Part shown: piece after piece, positions 27,507-37,768 of the stretch
Numbering within the stretch: the first letter of the stretch is position 1
Layout of the letters: each line of letters begins with the position of its first letter
DNA from: Chitinimonas taiwanensis DSM 18899
GTDB taxonomy: Bacteria > Pseudomonadota > Gammaproteobacteria > Burkholderiales > Chitinimonadaceae
Reading direction: 5' to 3'
Assembly: GCF_900119825.1 (NCBI RefSeq)
Contig: NZ_FPKR01000010.1
Location: 124,001-188,000 of the forward strand
DNA length: 64,000 nucleotides
Program-made: the position numbers and the translations under genes
Notes under the pieces: generated by a model
Told to the model about the DNA's origin: nothing
Seen by the model: the letters and a program-made list of their open reading frames with translations, nothing else
Database searches by the model: none

Positions 27507-28709
27507 ATGAAAGCCATCCTTCCCTGCCTGCTCGCGCTGGGCCTGGCGCTGTTCGGCCCGCTGCAGGCTGCCGATGCACCGCCCGTCGCGCCCGCAGCCG
27601 ACAAGAAAATCGTCGCCTATGTGATCTCCTGGGGCGGCTATGCGCGTAACTACCTGCCCAATGATCTAAGCGCCCACAAAGTCACCCATATCAATTTCGC
27701 CTTCGCCAATATCGTGGACGGCAAGGTGGTAGTGGGCGACCCGGGCATAGACAGCACCGGCAAGAACAACTTCCAGCGTTTGCGCGCGATGAAGCAGGCC
27801 AACCCGAAGTTACAGACGCTGATTTCCATTGGCGGCTGGACCTGGTCCAAGCATTTTTCCGATGCGGCGCTGACGCCGGAGTCGCGTGCGCGCTTCTCGG
27901 CCAGCGCGGTGGCATTCATGCTCGAGCACGGCTTCGATGGCGTGGACATCGACTGGGAATACCCGGTCGAGGGCGGCAATGCCGGCAATATCGAGCGGCC
28001 CGAGGACAAGCGCAATTACACGTTATTGCTGAAGTCGCTGCGCGAGCAGCTCGATGTGGCTGGCAAGCAGGCTGGTCGGCATTTCCTGCTGACCACCGCG
28101 ACTGGTGCGGGCGAAAAATGGCTGAAGCATACCGAGATGGCCGAGGCGATTCGCTACCTCGACTGGATGAATATCATGAGCTACGACTTCAATGGCTTAT
28201 GGAACAGCTTCTCCGGCCATCTCGCGCCGCTCAAGCGTGATCCGGCCTACGATGGCTCGGGCGTGCCGCTCACCGCCAATGTCAGCGATGCGGTCGAGCT
28301 GTTCATCCAGGCCGGCGTGCCGGCCGAGAAGATCGTGCTGGGCCTGCCTTTCTATGGCTATGTGTGGAAGCAGTGCGCGGCCGAGGGTCAGGGTCAATAC
28401 CAGGCTTGCCAGGGGCGTGGGCGTGGCAGCTGGGAAGATGGCACGCTCGACTACAGCGAGATCGAAAAGAAGTATGTGAATAAGGGCGGCTTCCAGCGCT
28501 TCTGGAACGACACCGCCAAGGTGCCCTGGCTATACAACGCCAAGACCGGCGAGTTCGTCAGCTATGAGGACCCGGAGTCGCTGCGCCACAAGCTCGACCT
28601 GCTGGAGGCCAAGGGCCTGGGTGGGGCGATGTTCTGGGAAGCGTCGGGCGATAGGCGCGAAACCCTGCTCGACCTCGTTTACCAGCGCTTGCTGGCGGGC
28701 AAGCGCTAA
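27507..28709 (+). CDS. secreted GH18 chitinase
   Basis: A 400-residue glycoside hydrolase family 18 enzyme that cleaves beta-1,4 links in chitin by substrate-assisted catalysis. A signal peptide ([21 protein letters not shown]) precedes a single catalytic domain from about residue 33. The catalytic signature DGVDIDWEY has acid E151 and aspartates D147/D149. Other markers are [18 protein letters not shown] and the late [11 protein letters not shown]. The protein has no carbohydrate-binding module, so it may act on soluble or partly degraded chitin. CAGGAG lies 7 nt upstream of the ATG. It is probably transcribed alone. Confidence 0.93.
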   Translation: MKAILPCLLALGLALFGPLQAADAPPVAPAADKKIVAYVISWGGYARNYLPNDLSAHKVTHINFAFANIVDGKVVVGDPGIDSTGKNNFQRLRAMKQANPKLQTLISIGGWTWSKHFSDAALTPESRARFSASAVAFMLEHGFDGVDIDWEYPVEGGNAGNIERPEDKRNYTLLLKSLREQLDVAGKQAGRHFLLTTATGAGEKWLKHTEMAEAIRYLDWMNIMSYDFNGLWNSFSGHLAPLKRDPAYDGSGVPLTANVSDAVELFIQAGVPAEKIVLGLPFYGYVWKQCAAEGQGQYQACQGRGRGSWEDGTLDYSEIEKKYVNKGGFQRFWNDTAKVPWLYNAKTGEFVSYEDPESLRHKLDLLEAKGLGGAMFWEASGDRRETLLDLVYQRLLAGKR

Positions 28710-28722
28710 GCAGATAGGCGGC

Positions 28723-28744
28723 CGGCGGTGCGATTTGCCCGCCG
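28723..28744 (+). terminator. weak stem-loop after the chitinase gene
   Basis: CGGCGG (28723-28728) can pair with CCGCCG (28739-28744) over a 10-nt loop. There is no T-run, so it is at best a weak terminator. Confidence 0.25.
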
Positions 28745-28835
28745 CCAGCGTCCGACTTGGGCGGGTTTTGGTGAGCAAATGCACTAAATTGTCTTCTGTG
28801 TAGTCAAAAGCTAGCGGATTACAGGCGCGTAGGCT

Positions 28836-28850
28836 TGTAGAATTACTACA
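28836..28850 (+). promoter_or_regulatory. HexR-type operator upstream of pyk
   Basis: TGTAGAATTACTACA is an imperfect palindrome with TGTAG/CTACA arms and matches the HexR consensus TGTARTnnnAYTACA at all but one defined position. It contains TAGAAT (28838-28843), a good -10-like box, so HexR binding there would block transcription. pyk is a known HexR target in several proteobacteria, and hexR itself is in this window. Confidence 0.72.
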
Positions 28851-28944
28851 TAAGAACCAAGACCACCCGGTCTAGCTTGCTGGGCGCCGGTTTACCGAAT
28901 CGGCCGCGCAAGCCACCACACCCAAGCCAGGAGCACCGAATCCC

Positions 28945-30360
28945 ATGCAGCGCAGCACAAAGATTGTCGCCACCCTCGGGCCTTCCACCAATGATCCGGA
29001 TGTCCTGACCCGCCTCTTGGCGGCTGGCGTGAATGTAGTCCGCCTCAACTTCTCGCATGGCAAGGCGGAAGACCATATCGGGCGGGCGCAGATGGTGCGC
29101 GATGCGGCCGAGCGACTGGGTGTGTCGGTCGCCATCATGGTTGACCTGCAGGGGCCGAAGATCCGTGTCGGCCGCTTCGAGAAGAACAAGATCACCCTGG
29201 AGCCGGGCCAGGCCTTCACGCTGGATGCCGAGTGCGAGCTGGGTAATGACGAGCGGGTAGGCCTTGACTACAAGGAGCTGCCACGCGATGTGAGCCCAGG
29301 CAGCGTGCTGCTGCTCGACGATGGCCGCATCGTGCTCGATGTGCAGAGCGTGCAGGGCAGCGCCATCCTGACCCGCGTGCGCGTGGGCGGCGTACTCAGC
29401 AATAACAAGGGCATCAACCGCCAGGGCGGTGGCCTGTCGGCGCCGGCGCTGACCGCCAAGGATATGGAAGACATCAAGGTGGCGGCCAAGCTGGAGGCCG
29501 ACTACGTGGCGGTGTCCTTCCCGAAGAGCAGTGCCGATATGTATATGGCCAAGACGCTGATCCTGGCCGCCGGCAGCAAGGCGCAGGTGGTGGCCAAGAT
29601 CGAGCGCACCGAAGCGATAGCCAATCTGGAAGAGCTGGTGGAAGCCTCGGATGTGATCATGGTGGCGCGCGGCGACCTAGCGGTGGAAGTGGGCGATGCC
29701 GCGGTGCCAGCACTGCAAAAGCGCATGATCCGCATGGCGCGCGACAAGAACAAGCTGACCATCACCGCCACCCAGATGATGGAATCGATGATCACCAGCC
29801 CGGTGCCGACCCGTGCCGAGGTCAGCGATGTGGCTAATGCGGTGCTGGATGGCACCGATGCGGTCATGCTGTCGGCCGAGACCGCGGCCGGCAAGTACCC
29901 GATCGAGACGGTGGAGGCGATGGCACGCGTGTGTATCGAGGCCGAGAAGTCGTCCGACTACCAGCTCGACCGCGACTTCCTCAGCCGCGAATTCACCCGC
30001 GTCGATCAGTCGATTGCCATGGCTGCGCTGTTCACCGCCACCCATCTGAAGGTGAAGGCCATTATTGCCCTGACCCAGACCGGCGCTACCGCGCTGTGGA
30101 CCAGCCGCGTCAACTGCGGCGTGCCCATCTATGCGATGACGCCCGAGCTGTCCACCTACCGGCGCCTGAGCCTGTTCCGCGATGTGCACCCGATGACGCT
30201 GGCGCACGATTGCGACCAGAAGTCGCTGCTGGATGCCGCCCAGCGCAAGCTGCTCGACCAGGGTCTTGTGCAGCCGGGCGACCTCTTGGTGGTGACGGTC
30301 GGCGATACGGTGGGTCAGATGGGCAGCACCAACACCATGAAGATCGTGCGCGCTGGCTGA
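28945..30360 (+). CDS. pyk: pyruvate kinase
   Basis: A 471-residue enzyme converting phosphoenolpyruvate and ADP to pyruvate and ATP, the last step of lower glycolysis and of the Entner-Doudoroff route. RSTKIVATLGPST opens the barrel; VRLNFSHG, the K in VVAKIERTEAIANLEE, MVARGDLAVEVG (Mg-binding) and TATQMMESMI are diagnostic. AGGAG lies 11 nt before the ATG. A HexR-type operator about 95 bp upstream suggests control by sugar-acid intermediate levels with edd and zwf. It is a single-gene unit closed by a strong terminator. Confidence 0.96.
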   Translation: MQRSTKIVATLGPSTNDPDVLTRLLAAGVNVVRLNFSHGKAEDHIGRAQMVRDAAERLGVSVAIMVDLQGPKIRVGRFEKNKITLEPGQAFTLDAECELGNDERVGLDYKELPRDVSPGSVLLLDDGRIVLDVQSVQGSAILTRVRVGGVLSNNKGINRQGGGLSAPALTAKDMEDIKVAAKLEADYVAVSFPKSSADMYMAKTLILAAGSKAQVVAKIERTEAIANLEELVEASDVIMVARGDLAVEVGDAAVPALQKRMIRMARDKNKLTITATQMMESMITSPVPTRAEVSDVANAVLDGTDAVMLSAETAAGKYPIETVEAMARVCIEAEKSSDYQLDRDFLSREFTRVDQSIAMAALFTATHLKVKAIIALTQTGATALWTSRVNCGVPIYAMTPELSTYRRLSLFRDVHPMTLAHDCDQKSLLDAAQRKLLDQGLVQPGDLLVVTVGDTVGQMGSTNTMKIVRAG

Positions 30361-30382
30361 TTTAGGCTCGCAAGCCAACATG

Positions 30383-30410
30383 AAAAAGGCCGCGTTCCCG
30401 CGGCCTTTTT
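30383..30410. terminator. bidirectional terminator between pyk and a chemoreceptor gene
   Basis: GGCCGCG (30388-30394) and CGCGGCC (30399-30405) close a TTCC loop, with AAAAA before and TTTTT after. Because the A and T runs mirror each other it can stop transcripts from both convergent genes. Confidence 0.88.
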
Positions 30411-30430
30411 CATTCGGTGGCGAGGGCGAT

Positions 30431-32308
30431 TTACAACTTGAACTTGCCGAAGCTGGCGCGGATGCCGCTGGCAAGCTGATCGAGTTCGCTCAACGTGCCG
30501 GTCATGGCCTGCAGCGCATCGTCGCTCTGCTGGATCTGGCTGGTCACCCGCTCGGCATTCTGTGCCATCAGCGTGGCGGCCTGGCGCTGCTCGCTGGTCG
30601 AATGGGCGATCTCACGCATATTCGCCACCACCTCGGTCATGCGCTGCTGAATCGCGGCGATATTCTGCGCAGTTTCGCGGGTCAGTCCGGCACCTGCCTC
30701 CACCGAGTCGAGCGTGCGCTGCATATTGCCGCTGGCGCCCTGGGTGGCTTCGCGCATCGCACCGATCATCTCGGAAATTTCCAGCGTGGCCTTGCCGGTG
30801 CGCTCGGCCAGCTTGCGCACCTCGTCGGCTACCACGGCAAAGCCGCGCCCCTGCTCGCCGGCCCGTGCCGCCTCGATGGCGGCATTCAGGGCGAGCAGAT
30901 TGGTCTGGTCGGCGATTTCCTTGATCACCTGCACGATGCCGCCGATATCGTCAGCCCGCCGGCCCACTTCGCCGAACAGCGAGGACAGCTCACGCACCGC
31001 ACCGGCCGAGTTGTCGATCTCGGTCGATACCTGCTCGATGCGCTTGGCGCCTTCGCTGGACAGCTTGCCGGTGCCATCCATCATCTGGTTGGCGTCGCTC
31101 GCGTATTCGGCGATATGCGAGATGCTGACGGTTAGCTCTTCGATGGTGGCGGCATTGGCGGCGCCGTGGTCGGCCAGCTGGCGCGAATCACCTGCCATGC
31201 GCCGGGTCAGCGCGGCGATGGCGTTCACCCCATCGGTCAGGCGGCCGGCTTCCTGCTGCAGTTCGGCAAACATCTGGCGCAGCTGTTCCTGAAACTGATT
31301 GAAAGCCTGTGCGGTCTGCGCGATCTCGTCATTGCCGCTGACCGGGATGCGCCGGGTTAGGTCGCCGCCACCCGAGGCGATGGTGCGCATCGCCTCCTTC
31401 ACCCGCACTAGGCCCGCCAAGAGCTTGCCGAGCAGGGCGGCCAGCACCGGGATGATCACCACCAGCAGCACGATCAGCATGACGATGGAGAAGCCGAGCA
31501 GCTTGTTCAGCGGGGCCAAGGCATCCGATTTGTCGATCACCACGGCCAGATACCAGCCGGTGCTGGGAATGGTGCGCACCTGGATGAACTTGGCCTCGCC
31601 AGCGATTTCCAGCTCTTCCATATGATTGGCGCTGGCCAGCGCCTTCAGCTTGGCGGCGTCGAGACCGGGAGCCAGTTCGGTGGCCGGCTTCATGCGGCGC
31701 GCCTCGTCGGTGTGGATCAGCACCTGGCCGTTCGCATCGGCGGCAAAGGCATAACCCTGATGGGCGAGCTTGACGCCCAGCACGCCAGCGACCAGCCCAT
31801 CCATGAACACATCACCGGCGGCGACCGCGGTGGTGGCCGCACCACTGCCTACCGGGGAGGCCATCGAGATCACCAGCTTCTTGGTGGCAGCATCCAGATA
31901 GGGCTCGGTGATGATGGTCTTGCCCGCTTCGGCTGCCTGCTTGTACCAAGGGCGGCCGGTCGGGTCATACCCCTCGGGCAGGTTCTGCGGCTTGGAGAAC
32001 TCGATGCGCTTGTCGCTGAAGGCGATATAGGTGGTGTCGAAACCACCGGCCTTCTCGCTCAGTTGCAGGAAGGGCAGTAGCTCAGCTTGCTGGCTGTAGG
32101 GGGCCAGCGCCGTCACGATCTGTGCCTTGCTGGCCAGCCAGTCATCGGCCGACTTCGCGCTGGCTTCCGCCGCTTCGGCCGACTGCGATTCCAGTGCATC
32201 CATCAGCTCGCCGCGCATGCGCTGATAGGAAGCCGCTGTGAGCAGGATGGCGACGATCGCCAATGCGAGGGCCATGGTGACGATCAGTTTGGTGCGTAAT
32301 GACTGCAT
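30431..32308 (-). CDS. methyl-accepting chemotaxis protein with Cache sensor
   Basis: A 625-residue chemoreceptor. A first transmembrane helix (about 8-28), a periplasmic double-Cache-like sensor (about 35-275, with [36 protein letters not shown]), a second transmembrane helix (about 280-303), a HAMP domain and a long cytoplasmic signalling hairpin follow in order. The invariant tip is [40 protein letters not shown]. Cache domains of this type often bind amino or organic acids. GAAGGA sits 9 nt before the ATG at 32308, which gives the short basic start [10 protein letters not shown]. No CheW-binding pentapeptide for CheR is seen at the end (FGKFKL). Confidence 0.93.
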   Translation of the reverse strand: MQSLRTKLIVTMALALAIVAILLTAASYQRMRGELMDALESQSAEAAEASAKSADDWLASKAQIVTALAPYSQQAELLPFLQLSEKAGGFDTTYIAFSDKRIEFSKPQNLPEGYDPTGRPWYKQAAEAGKTIITEPYLDAATKKLVISMASPVGSGAATTAVAAGDVFMDGLVAGVLGVKLAHQGYAFAADANGQVLIHTDEARRMKPATELAPGLDAAKLKALASANHMEELEIAGEAKFIQVRTIPSTGWYLAVVIDKSDALAPLNKLLGFSIVMLIVLLVVIIPVLAALLGKLLAGLVRVKEAMRTIASGGGDLTRRIPVSGNDEIAQTAQAFNQFQEQLRQMFAELQQEAGRLTDGVNAIAALTRRMAGDSRQLADHGAANAATIEELTVSISHIAEYASDANQMMDGTGKLSSEGAKRIEQVSTEIDNSAGAVRELSSLFGEVGRRADDIGGIVQVIKEIADQTNLLALNAAIEAARAGEQGRGFAVVADEVRKLAERTGKATLEISEMIGAMREATQGASGNMQRTLDSVEAGAGLTRETAQNIAAIQQRMTEVVANMREIAHSTSEQRQAATLMAQNAERVTSQIQQSDDALQAMTGTLSELDQLASGIRASFGKFKL

Positions 32309-32388
32309 GCGATGTGTCCTTCTCTGGTCTATGGCTTCGCCGTGTAGGAGCGGCACTACAGTTACAACAATAGGTCATTGCGGGCATG

Positions 32389-32412
32389 AAAAAAGCCGGT
32401 TTGCACCGGCTT
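32389..32412 (-). terminator. terminator of the second chemoreceptor gene
   Basis: On the minus strand AAGCCGGT and ACCGGCTT form an 8-bp stem (32405-32412 with 32393-32400) around a GCAA loop, and the run continues into TTTTTT. It lies about 55 bp after the stop of the chemoreceptor at 32467-34089. Confidence 0.82.
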
Positions 32413-32466
32413 GATCTCCAAGCTGGGTTGCCTGGAAATGTTAGCACTAGACAATATACTAGGTAC

Positions 32467-34089
32467 TTAAATATGAAAGCGCGCCACTGAGCCGCGCAAC
32501 TGCTCGGCCATGCTCTCCAGCTGCTCCACCGTATCGGCGCTCTGCGCGATCGATTCATTGGTCTGTTCGGTCATACGCGCAATCGCCTCCACATGCTGGG
32601 CAATGCTCTGGCTGGCGCTGGCCTGCTCACGGTAGATGCTGTCCAACTCGATCAGTTCGGCGCGCGAGTAGTCGGCACCACGGGTCAGCTCGCCCAGCGC
32701 CGGCACCAGGGCGCGGATGATCTGCACGCCGTTATCGATCTGTCCGGCGCTGCCACGCATGGCACCGATCACCTCGGCGGTTTCGCTCTTGATCAGGGCC
32801 AGCGCCTGCATGATGTCGCTGGTGGCGGCGCCAGTCTTTTCAGCCAGTTTGCGTACCTCATCAGCCACCACGGCGAAGCCGCGCCCCTGCTCGCCGGCAC
32901 GTGCGGCCTCGATGGCGGCATTCAGGGCGAGCAGATTGGTCTGGTCGGCAATCTCCTTGATGGTGGAGGCGATGCTCGAGATGCGTACCGAATGCTCTTC
33001 CAGGCGCACCATATTCTGGGCCGACTCATTGACCGAAGCGGCGATGCGCTCAACTTCGCCACTGGCATCCACGGCCTGCGCCGCACCTTGCTGGCTGAGC
33101 TGGTGCGCTGTTTCTGCCTGCTGGCGCGCATTGCCAGCGCGGCTGGCCAGGTGGTCGAAGCCGACCGTCATTTCCTCCACCGCTGCGGCGATCGAGCTCG
33201 AGGCATCGCTCTGCTGCGCCGAACCTGCGCGTATGCCGCTATAGGCGGCATGGATATGGTGGGCGGCCTGGCTCAGGTTGACGCTCGACTCACCGATGCC
33301 GCCTATCATCTCGCGCAGCTGTTGCTGCATCTTGGCCAAGGCGGCCAGTAACTGGCTGGTTTCATCGCGCCCCTGCACACGTATCGCGGTGGTCAGGTCG
33401 CCGGCGGCAATCTTCTCGGCCAGGCTGACCGACTGGCGCAGCGGCACACTGATCGAGCGGATGATCCAGAAGGACAGGCCGCCAGCCAGCAGCAGACCCA
33501 GGCCGGCTACCGCCAGGCTGGCGCCGGATAGCTTGCCGACCAGGCTGCTGGCGCGCTGGTATTCGCTGCTGGTGGTTTCGGCCTGCAGCTTGAGCAGGGC
33601 GGAGATGCCGTCGGCCGCCTTGTCGAAGGCCGGGGCGAGGTCGGAGCGGAAGGCGCTGATGGCGGTATTGCGGTCGCCCTCTGCATACAGCTGCAGCACG
33701 CGGTCGCGCTGCGCGATATAGCCCTTCCAGGCGCTGCGGAAGTCGGTGATCAGCTGCTGCGAGGCACTGTCCTGCAGCGGCTTGAAGCCCTCCTCAAGCT
33801 GCTTGAGCGCCTCGGCTTCGATCTTGCGCATGACGGTGATATTTTCCTCGCCATTGCGACGGTTATAGGCCTCAAGGGCCAGCACGATCTGCATGCGCGC
33901 GCGGTGCAGGCTGTCTTGCCCACGCGCCAGTGCCACCATGGGTACGGCACGTAGATGATAGGCCTCGGATAGACGACTGGTGGCGGTGCCGCTGGCAGTG
34001 CGGCCCAGGATGACGACCACGATGACGAGGCCGAGCAGGATCAACGACAGCACGGTCAGCCGTGCTGAAATCTTGAGGTTTTGGAACAT
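32467..34089 (-). CDS. methyl-accepting chemotaxis protein with four-helix-bundle sensor
   Basis: A 540-residue chemoreceptor of the Tar/Tsr topology. Transmembrane helices lie at about 11-30 and 188-210, with a helical periplasmic sensor between them ([17 protein letters not shown], resembling the 4HB_MCP domain). HAMP follows ([23 protein letters not shown]), then the signalling hairpin with the standard tip [25 protein letters not shown]. The ligand is unknown. It is separated from the other chemoreceptor by its own terminator, so the two are independently expressed although adjacent and codirectional. Confidence 0.93.
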   Translation of the reverse strand: MFQNLKISARLTVLSLILLGLVIVVVILGRTASGTATSRLSEAYHLRAVPMVALARGQDSLHRARMQIVLALEAYNRRNGEENITVMRKIEAEALKQLEEGFKPLQDSASQQLITDFRSAWKGYIAQRDRVLQLYAEGDRNTAISAFRSDLAPAFDKAADGISALLKLQAETTSSEYQRASSLVGKLSGASLAVAGLGLLLAGGLSFWIIRSISVPLRQSVSLAEKIAAGDLTTAIRVQGRDETSQLLAALAKMQQQLREMIGGIGESSVNLSQAAHHIHAAYSGIRAGSAQQSDASSSIAAAVEEMTVGFDHLASRAGNARQQAETAHQLSQQGAAQAVDASGEVERIAASVNESAQNMVRLEEHSVRISSIASTIKEIADQTNLLALNAAIEAARAGEQGRGFAVVADEVRKLAEKTGAATSDIMQALALIKSETAEVIGAMRGSAGQIDNGVQIIRALVPALGELTRGADYSRAELIELDSIYREQASASQSIAQHVEAIARMTEQTNESIAQSADTVEQLESMAEQLRGSVARFHI

Positions 34090-34274
34090 GTTGTCACTCC
34101 GACAGGGATCTGAACGTGCCCGCTTGAGCGGGTCTGGTCATGAATTATGAATTACTAATTTACCTCCGCAAGATAGCAAAAAATGACCGATTCGGGCGAA
34201 CGATCACCCTGTAAAGGCTCTGATAGGGTGCGCGGTTTGGTAATGCAGGGACGAGGTGCTCAGATAGGCTTGTC

Positions 34275-35759
34275 CTACAGTCTCAAATCGGACTTGGCCT
34301 TGCTAAGCATGCGATTGATATCGGCCCGCGAGGCGACCGTGCCATGCACGCCGGCAATGCGCTCGGGCTGAATGCCCTGGGCCTTGAGCCAGCGCACCAA
34401 GGCAATCCCACCCTCGTTGGCGGGTGCATTGGCCGCTTGCTGGGCATGGTTGGTGAACAAATCGGCCTGGAACAGCAGCTTCTCGCTGGGGATGTACAGG
34501 GCGAGAATCTGTTCGGCATGCGGGTTGTCGCTGAGGTTGTACAGCTCGACCTGGTGGTGGGCGTCGGCCAGCAGCATCTTCTGCCCAGCCGCTATGCCGG
34601 TAAAGGCCAGCGCCTGGCCCGGGTGCTTGGCTGCATAGATGGCCCTGAGCGTGGCTTCCGCCCCGGCCGGCGCCAGCACGCGGGCACCGCGATCGATCAC
34701 GGCAACCATCCCACCTAGATGGTCGTCATGATGATGGCTGAGTACCAGTGTCTTGATCGGCTTGCCCGGCGCAATCTGCTCGACTGCCGCCAGCAGCTGC
34801 TGGCCGGCCTGCTCATTGAGCGGTGCTTCGACCACGGTCACCGCATCATCGAATACCAGCACTAGGGCCGCATAGTCCTGGCCGCCCAGGCGCTCGACCA
34901 AGTGCACATCGGGCGCCAGCTCGCGCACATAGGGGCCGAGCGCTGACTCGGCGGGCACCTCGATATAGTCAGCAGGCACGACGAAGGCATCGGCCGGTGC
35001 TGGACCTAAGGTTTGCTCACTCAGCGCCAGCTCGAAGCCCAGGCGTGGCTCACTCAGGGTTTCACCGCTGACCTTGGCTGGCAGGCGCAGGCCAGCCAGC
35101 TCGTGGTAGTCGAGAAAGCGCACCGTGTTCACCCCCTTGGGCTGCAAGGGGTAGCTGCGAGGCTGGCGGTAGCCGGCGATCAGGCCGGTATCGGCATCCA
35201 CCAATACTTCCAAGCCCGTCGCCAGACGCGGCCAGCGCGCGGTCAGCCGACGCACCTTGCTGCCGAAGAACTCGTCCTCGCCACCATCGCTGAGCTCGGC
35301 ATCGGGGTGCTGCAGCTGGCGCAGTAGGGGCAGGGGATGATAGCGAAAGGCATTGGCGGCCAGGCTGAGCGGCGTATTGCGGCTGAACGCGTGGCCGGCG
35401 TGATCGATGCGCACCGATTCAGGACCGGCCAGCTCGCGCGAATGCAGGGTGAATCCGCCGGGGAAGACCAGCTTGCTGTCGATGGCGCTACGCTGGCCGG
35501 CCCAGTCGAATACATAGCGGGCGGAGAGCGGTAGCGGCTCGAAAGGTCCGTGATAGCCGGGTGCCTGCAAGGGGGCATAGAAGCCGCCCTCAAGCTGGTA
35601 GCTGAGTCCGCTGGCGGCGGCGATCCGCGCTGCACCGCCATGGGCGGCCAGGGCTTTCTCCAGCGTCTGCTGGGCGCTGTGTTGCTTCAAGCGGGGGGAT
35701 TGTGCGAGCAGCGGTGTGCTGAACAGTACGAACAGGGCAAGCGGGACAAGCATCTGCAT
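34275..35759 (-). CDS. exported metallo-beta-lactamase-fold hydrolase
   Basis: A 494-residue protein in two parts. Signal peptide MQMLVPLALFVLFSTPLLAQ, then about 270 residues of beta-rich, lipoprotein-carrier-like sequence (QTLEKALAAHGGAARI... DYHELAGLRLPAKV), then a metallo-beta-lactamase domain with SHHHDDHLGG (near residue 341) as the zinc site and VHGTVA near the end. The MBL superfamily is broad (lactonases, esterases, sulfatases, beta-lactamases), and nothing here marks a true beta-lactamase. AAAGG 7 nt upstream sets the ATG at 35759. The substrate is unknown. It follows lpdA in the same direction after 227 bp. Confidence 0.8.
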   Translation of the reverse strand: MQMLVPLALFVLFSTPLLAQSPRLKQHSAQQTLEKALAAHGGAARIAAASGLSYQLEGGFYAPLQAPGYHGPFEPLPLSARYVFDWAGQRSAIDSKLVFPGGFTLHSRELAGPESVRIDHAGHAFSRNTPLSLAANAFRYHPLPLLRQLQHPDAELSDGGEDEFFGSKVRRLTARWPRLATGLEVLVDADTGLIAGYRQPRSYPLQPKGVNTVRFLDYHELAGLRLPAKVSGETLSEPRLGFELALSEQTLGPAPADAFVVPADYIEVPAESALGPYVRELAPDVHLVERLGGQDYAALVLVFDDAVTVVEAPLNEQAGQQLLAAVEQIAPGKPIKTLVLSHHHDDHLGGMVAVIDRGARVLAPAGAEATLRAIYAAKHPGQALAFTGIAAGQKMLLADAHHQVELYNLSDNPHAEQILALYIPSEKLLFQADLFTNHAQQAANAPANEGGIALVRWLKAQGIQPERIAGVHGTVASRADINRMLSKAKSDLRL

Positions 35760-35986
35760 ATCAGTACCTTTCGACACAGGCCTTGCTGAAGCCCTTGCCC
35801 GGACCTGGCCGGGGGCTGATTCGGGCGATACCAAAAAGCATGGCAGAGCAACTGTGGGCGTGCTGGTGAAGGTGGCTGACGCTTGCCTGAAGGCTGGCGG
35901 CTCAGACGCACCTCAGCCCGGTAGCGCTGGCCGCTAGCCCCATCCCCGCAGCAGGTGCCGGAATGGGGCCAGTGGCACCGCAGCGC

Positions 35987-37759
35987 TTACTTCTTACGCT
36001 GCGGTGGTACGTCGGTACAGCTGCCGTGGGCGATTTCCGCTGCCATGCCGATGCTTTCACCTAGGGTCGGGTGGGCATGGATGGTCTTGCCGATATCCAC
36101 GGCGTCGGCGCCCATTTCGATGGCCAGGCAAATCTCGCCCAACATATCGCCAGCATGGGTGCCGACGATGGCGCCGCCAATGATGCGATGGGTTTCCGCG
36201 TCGAAGATCAGCTTGGTGAAGCCCTCGTCGCGGCCATTGGCAATCGCGCGGCCAGACGCGGCCCAGGGGAAGACCCCCTTTTCGATCTTCAGGCCCTGCT
36301 TCTTGGCCTCGTCCTCGGTCATGCCGACCCAGGCCACTTCCGGGTCGGTATAGGCCACGCCCGGAATGACGCGCGCATCGAAGTAGGCCTTGTGACCGGA
36401 GGCATTCTCGGCCGCCACATGACCTTCATGCACCGCCTTGTGGGCCAGCATAGGCTGACCGACGATGTCGCCAATCGCAAAGATGTGCGGCACATTGGTG
36501 CGCTGCTGCTTGTCGACTTCGATGAAGCCACGCTCGGTCACCGCCACGCCAGCATTCTCGGCCCCGATCAGCTTGCCATTCGGCGCGCGGCCGGCGGCCA
36601 CCAGCACCAGGTCGTAACGCTGCGGCTCCTTGGGAGCCGCTTCGCCTTCGAAGCTCACATAGATGCCATCGGCCTTGGCCTCGACCGCCACGGTCTTGGT
36701 CTTGAGCATGATGTTGTCAAAGCGGTGCGCATTCATCTTCTGCCACACCTTGACCAGATCACGGTCGGCGCCTTGCATCAGGCCATCCATCATCTCGACC
36801 ACATCGAGGCGAGCGCCCAGCGTGGAGTACACGGTACCCATTTCCAGGCCGATGATGCCGCCGCCGATGACCAGCATCTTCTTCGGCACGGCCTTCAGTT
36901 GCAGCGCGCCGGTGCTGTCGACGATGCGCGGGTCTTCCGGGATGAAAGGTAGCTTCATCACGCGTGAACCGGCGGCGATGATGGCGTGCTTGAACTTCAG
37001 TGTCTTCTTCTCGCCGGTCTTGGTCTGGCCCTCGGCACCCGTGGTCAGCTCGACTTCGACATGGTAAGGGTCGATGAAACGGCCCACACCGCGCACGATA
37101 TCGACCTTGCGCGCCTTGGCCATGCCCGAGAGGCCACCGGTCAGCTTGCCGATCACCTTGTCCTTGTAGCCGCGCAGTGCGTCGATATCGATCTCGGGCT
37201 CCGAGTACTTGATGCCGTTCGCAGCCAGGTGCTTGACCTCGTCGATGACCGCGGCATTGTGCAGCAGGGCCTTGGATGGGATGCAGCCGACATTCAGGCA
37301 CACACCGCCCAGCGTCGCATAGCGTTCGATCAAGACCACCTTCTGGCCGAGGTCGGCGGCGCGGAAGGCGGCCGAGTAACCGCCAGGGCCGGCGCCCAGC
37401 ACCAGTACGTCGTATTCGCCATCATGGCCACCGCCGAAACTGGCCGCTTGCGGGGCCGGCGCGGGTGCCGCGGCGGCCGGGGCTGCAGCGGCTGGGGCAG
37501 GCGAGGGCGCAGCGGCCGCAGCGCTGGCTTCCACCACGGCAATCACATCGCCTTCCGAGACCTTGTCGCCCACCTTGACGCGTATTTCCTTGATCTGGCC
37601 GGCGCTACTGGCCGGCACTTCCATGCTGGCCTTATCGGTTTCCAGCGTGATCAGCGAATCTTCTTTGGCAACGGTGTCGCCGACCTTCACGAAGATCTCG
37701 ATCACGTCCACCTGCTTGGCGTCGCCGATATCGGGCACCTTGAGTTCGATTGTGCTCAT
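35987..37759 (-). CDS. lpdA: dihydrolipoamide dehydrogenase (E3) with N-terminal lipoyl domain
   Basis: A 590-residue flavoenzyme that reoxidises dihydrolipoyl groups of the pyruvate dehydrogenase complex. Residues 1-75 are a lipoyl domain (ETDKASMEV, modified K43), joined by an Ala/Pro linker (about 85-110) to the disulfide reductase. The reductase has the FAD-binding VLGAGPGGYSAA, the redox disulfide GGVCLNVGCIPSK, the NAD-binding VIGGGIIGLEMG and the C-terminal IHAHPTLGES with the catalytic His. E3 proteins carrying their own lipoyl domain are known from Neisseria and relatives. It is 9 bp from aceF and the last gene of aceE-aceF-lpdA. Confidence 0.95.
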   Translation of the reverse strand: MSTIELKVPDIGDAKQVDVIEIFVKVGDTVAKEDSLITLETDKASMEVPASSAGQIKEIRVKVGDKVSEGDVIAVVEASAAAAAPSPAPAAAAPAAAAPAPAPQAASFGGGHDGEYDVLVLGAGPGGYSAAFRAADLGQKVVLIERYATLGGVCLNVGCIPSKALLHNAAVIDEVKHLAANGIKYSEPEIDIDALRGYKDKVIGKLTGGLSGMAKARKVDIVRGVGRFIDPYHVEVELTTGAEGQTKTGEKKTLKFKHAIIAAGSRVMKLPFIPEDPRIVDSTGALQLKAVPKKMLVIGGGIIGLEMGTVYSTLGARLDVVEMMDGLMQGADRDLVKVWQKMNAHRFDNIMLKTKTVAVEAKADGIYVSFEGEAAPKEPQRYDLVLVAAGRAPNGKLIGAENAGVAVTERGFIEVDKQQRTNVPHIFAIGDIVGQPMLAHKAVHEGHVAAENASGHKAYFDARVIPGVAYTDPEVAWVGMTEDEAKKQGLKIEKGVFPWAASGRAIANGRDEGFTKLIFDAETHRIIGGAIVGTHAGDMLGEICLAIEMGADAVDIGKTIHAHPTLGESIGMAAEIAHGSCTDVPPQRKK

Positions 37760-37768
37760 GGCGGCCCC

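Noticed and set aside
32343-32360. TGTAG...CTACA palindrome upstream of the Cache chemoreceptor, resembling a HexR box
   Set aside because: The arms are 8 nt apart rather than the 5 nt seen in the pyk and edd sites, so the two half-sites would be out of register for HexR.
32441-32465. TTAGCACT-like sequence, considered as half of a CIRCE element for HrcA
   Set aside because: There is no matching GAGTGCTAA arm 9 bp away, and the neighbouring genes are chemoreceptors, not chaperones.
34275-35759. Annotation of the MBL-fold protein as an antibiotic beta-lactamase
   Set aside because: The HHHDDH site is shared by the whole superfamily, and the large N-terminal domain is not found in class B beta-lactamases.
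35954-35979. GGTGCC/GGCACC arms between lpdA and the MBL-fold gene considered as a terminator
   Set aside because: Short 6-bp arms with a 14-nt loop and no T-run; not strong enough to annotate.
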